The translations under genes were made by a program, and so were the position numbers. The notes beneath the pieces were generated by a model. It was not told the DNA's origin. It did not search any database and saw only the letters and a program-made list of their open reading frames with translations. Shown here in pieces: positions 6,253-6,843 of a DNA stretch of 6,843 nt. Within the stretch, counting starts at the first letter, position 1; every line of letters begins with the position of its first letter. The stretch is from JBDLIL01 sp039714855 (GTDB taxonomy: Bacteria; Patescibacteriota; Microgenomatia; UBA1400; PJMF01). The DNA is taken from NCBI GenBank assembly GCA_039714855.1, contig JBDLIL010000051.1:1-6843 (forward strand), in the 5' to 3' direction.

Positions 6253-6511
6253 AAACTTCTTTGTGAGTCCCCATATCATAAAAATAATACTTAGTATCTT
6301 CAAGAAAAATTAGTCTAAATCCCATAGTCACAGATAAACTCTTTGTATCCTTTAGTTTACCTTTTAATTTATGAACTCTTAGCGAAGGGTGTTCTGAATT
6401 ATCAGCAAATAATTTAAGTTTTTTATGAATTTTAAAAAACAATTTTTCATCTTTTTTAGCCAGCACTTTCAATTTTTTCTTAAAGTCTGGACTAAAAGTA
6501 ATCTTTTTCAT
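6245..6511 (-). CDS. Type II toxin, RelE/ParE superfamily (YafQ-like mRNA interferase)
   Basis: This 88-residue basic protein is probably a ribosome-associated mRNase of the RelE/YafQ group. It starts KKITFSPDFKKKLKVLAKKD, the usual lysine-rich helix after the first strand. The block HPSLRVHKLKG (41-51) follows, then SVTMGFRLIF (60-69) with a conserved Arg66, and the C-terminal DMGTHKEVY (79-87) with His83, a position matching the histidine of the family's D-x-G-x-H-x-x-Y ending. The length is typical. Its ATG overlaps the antitoxin stop as ATGA, the usual coupling of antitoxin and toxin. Its own stop overlaps or touches the isomerase start, which ties the module to the pathway genes. No Shine-Dalgarno is evident. 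The family is clear; RNA cleavage rather than gyrase inhibition is inferred from the motifs. Confidence 0.87.
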   Translation of the reverse strand: MKKITFSPDFKKKLKVLAKKDEKLFFKIHKKLKLFADNSEHPSLRVHKLKGKLKDTKSLSVTMGFRLIFLEDTKYYFYDMGTHKEVYG

Positions 6512-6762
6512 AGAGAGGCAAAAAACTCATCAATATTTTTAACCTCAATTGCTTGATCTCTCTCTTTTATAGCTTTTTTATAAGCTTCCTCTGTTTTTTT
6601 GGAAGCCTGAAAAACTGGATATTCTACATCCTTAACATCATCAATTATTAAATTTTTTACATAAGAAGACATTGTTAAGCCAAATTTGTCAGATTTACTC
6701 CTCAAATAAGCCTGTAATTGTATTGGAAGAGTAACTTTTAGCTGAACTGTTTGTGTTGACAT
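6508..6762 (-). CDS. Antitoxin, ribbon-helix-helix type
   Basis: This 84-residue protein is the likely partner of the adjacent RelE-like toxin and the repressor of their shared promoter. The N-terminal half fits a ribbon-helix-helix DNA-binding domain: a strand TVQLKVTLP (5-13), helix A (about 14-27) and helix B beginning TMSSYVKNLI (30-39). The C-terminal half is charged and mostly helical (TEEAYKKAIKERDQAIE, 57-73), ending in NIDEFFASL, as expected for a toxin-wrapping tail. It would dimerise and bind the repeated motif just upstream. The ATG at 6762 lies only nine bases after a TATAAT box, so the mRNA may be nearly leaderless. Sequence similarity in such small antitoxins is low, and the assignment rests on pattern plus gene pairing. 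Confidence 0.83.
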   Translation of the reverse strand: MSTQTVQLKVTLPIQLQAYLRSKSDKFGLTMSSYVKNLIIDDVKDVEYPVFQASKKTEEAYKKAIKERDQAIEVKNIDEFFASL

Positions 6763-6768
6763 AACAGG

Positions 6769-6812
6769 ACTATTATATCACTATTGCAGTACTTTTAAAA
6801 TACTATTTGAAT
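6769..6812. promoter_or_regulatory. Candidate operator: four 11-bp repeats starting ACTATT
   Basis: ACTATT begins at 6769, 6780 and 6802 and a one-mismatch copy, ACTTTT, at 6791: four units at an exact 11-base period, close to one DNA turn. The array covers both the -10 and -35 boxes of the antitoxin promoter. An imperfect inverted repeat, AGTA...TACT (6788-6804), lies within it. Iterated short sites on one DNA face are how several ribbon-helix-helix repressors bind, so autoregulation is likely. The repeats are seen directly; binding is inferred. Confidence 0.6.
6772..6799 (-). promoter_or_regulatory. Promoter of the antitoxin-toxin-mevalonate operon
   Basis: On the minus strand a perfect -10 box TATAAT (6772-6777) is preceded after 16 bases by a weak -35 box TTTAAA (6794-6799, four of six matches). 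Transcription would begin about six or seven bases after the -10, only two or three bases before the antitoxin ATG. This is the only convincing promoter in the window, and no other obvious one precedes the pathway genes. Confidence 0.6.
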
Positions 6813-6843
6813 ACCTTACTAAACCTAATTAGCAAATAAAAAA
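6813..6843. other. Non-coding AT-rich right edge
   Basis: These 31 bases upstream of the operator hold no gene. An eight-base palindrome CTAATTAG (6825-6832) and a terminal A-run are the only features. The stretch is too short to tell whether it belongs to the end of an upstream gene. Confidence 0.4.

Noticed and set aside
5530..6303. Isomerase start at 6303 giving 257 residues
   Set aside because: It would overlap the toxin coding region by 59 bases and add a hydrophobic N-terminus (KILSIIFMIW) that is merely the toxin's end read in another frame. ATGs at 6252 and 6243 fit the gene junction and the family's N-terminal length.
965..6510. Alternative genetic code with UGA as glycine (Gracilibacteria/Absconditabacteria)
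   Set aside because: TGA ends five genes here at positions where the proteins end naturally, mostly in ATGA overlaps. Conserved glycines in the motifs I checked in the leftmost gene are coded by GGN.
6769..6812. CRISPR array or replication-origin iterons
   Set aside because: The units are 11 bases with no long repeats or spacers, no cas gene or replication initiator is adjacent, and the array sits exactly on an antitoxin promoter, which makes an operator the simpler reading.

Overview
This AT-rich window (roughly one third GC by eye) is an almost gapless minus-strand operon read from the right edge to the left. It encodes most of a mevalonate pathway for isoprenoid precursors, preceded by a small toxin-antitoxin pair. 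The organism is not certain. A TATAAT-type promoter, a few Shine-Dalgarno sequences, ATGA gene overlaps, a bacterial RHH/RelE-type module and a type I (Nudix) IPP isomerase point to a bacterium. The HMG-CoA synthase, thiolase and OB-fold proteins, however, are of the archaeal type and stand in archaeal order. Compact AT-rich bacteria with such a pathway fit a candidate-phyla-radiation (Patescibacteria) lineage best. A DPANN archaeon, or another bacterium with a transferred cluster, is not excluded. UGA is used as an ordinary stop at several genes, which argues against the UGA-to-Gly code of Gracilibacteria and Absconditabacteria.

Layout in transcription order. At 6763-6812 lies a promoter embedded in a four-unit, 11-bp repeated motif. 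Next come a ribbon-helix-helix antitoxin (6508-6762) and a RelE/YafQ-like toxin (6245-6511). Then follow a type I IPP isomerase (5530-6252), a soluble class I HMG-CoA reductase (4303-5496), a 55-nt spacer holding two strong palindromes, an archaeal-type HMG-CoA synthase (3195-4247) and an archaeal/SCP2-type acetoacetyl-CoA thiolase (2094-3185). A miniature DUF35/OB-fold protein without a zinc ribbon (1810-2097), a mevalonate kinase (965-1813) and a second GHMP kinase of the phosphomevalonate kinase type (running off the left edge) complete the window. There is no gene-free stretch longer than 300 bases.

How the genes work together. Thiolase condenses two acetyl-CoA, and HMG-CoA synthase adds a third. 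In archaea the OB-fold protein bridges these two enzymes. HMG-CoA reductase makes mevalonate, and the two kinases phosphorylate it in sequence. A decarboxylase, expected beyond the left edge but not seen here, would give IPP, which the isomerase converts to DMAPP. The only clear promoter lies ahead of the antitoxin, so the pathway genes may be co-transcribed with, and partly governed by, the toxin-antitoxin operator. The most unusual points are the zinc-ribbon-less OB-fold protein, an isomerase lacking one metal-binding histidine, a hairpin that appears to bury the HMG-CoA synthase ribosome-binding site, and the 11-bp operator array.
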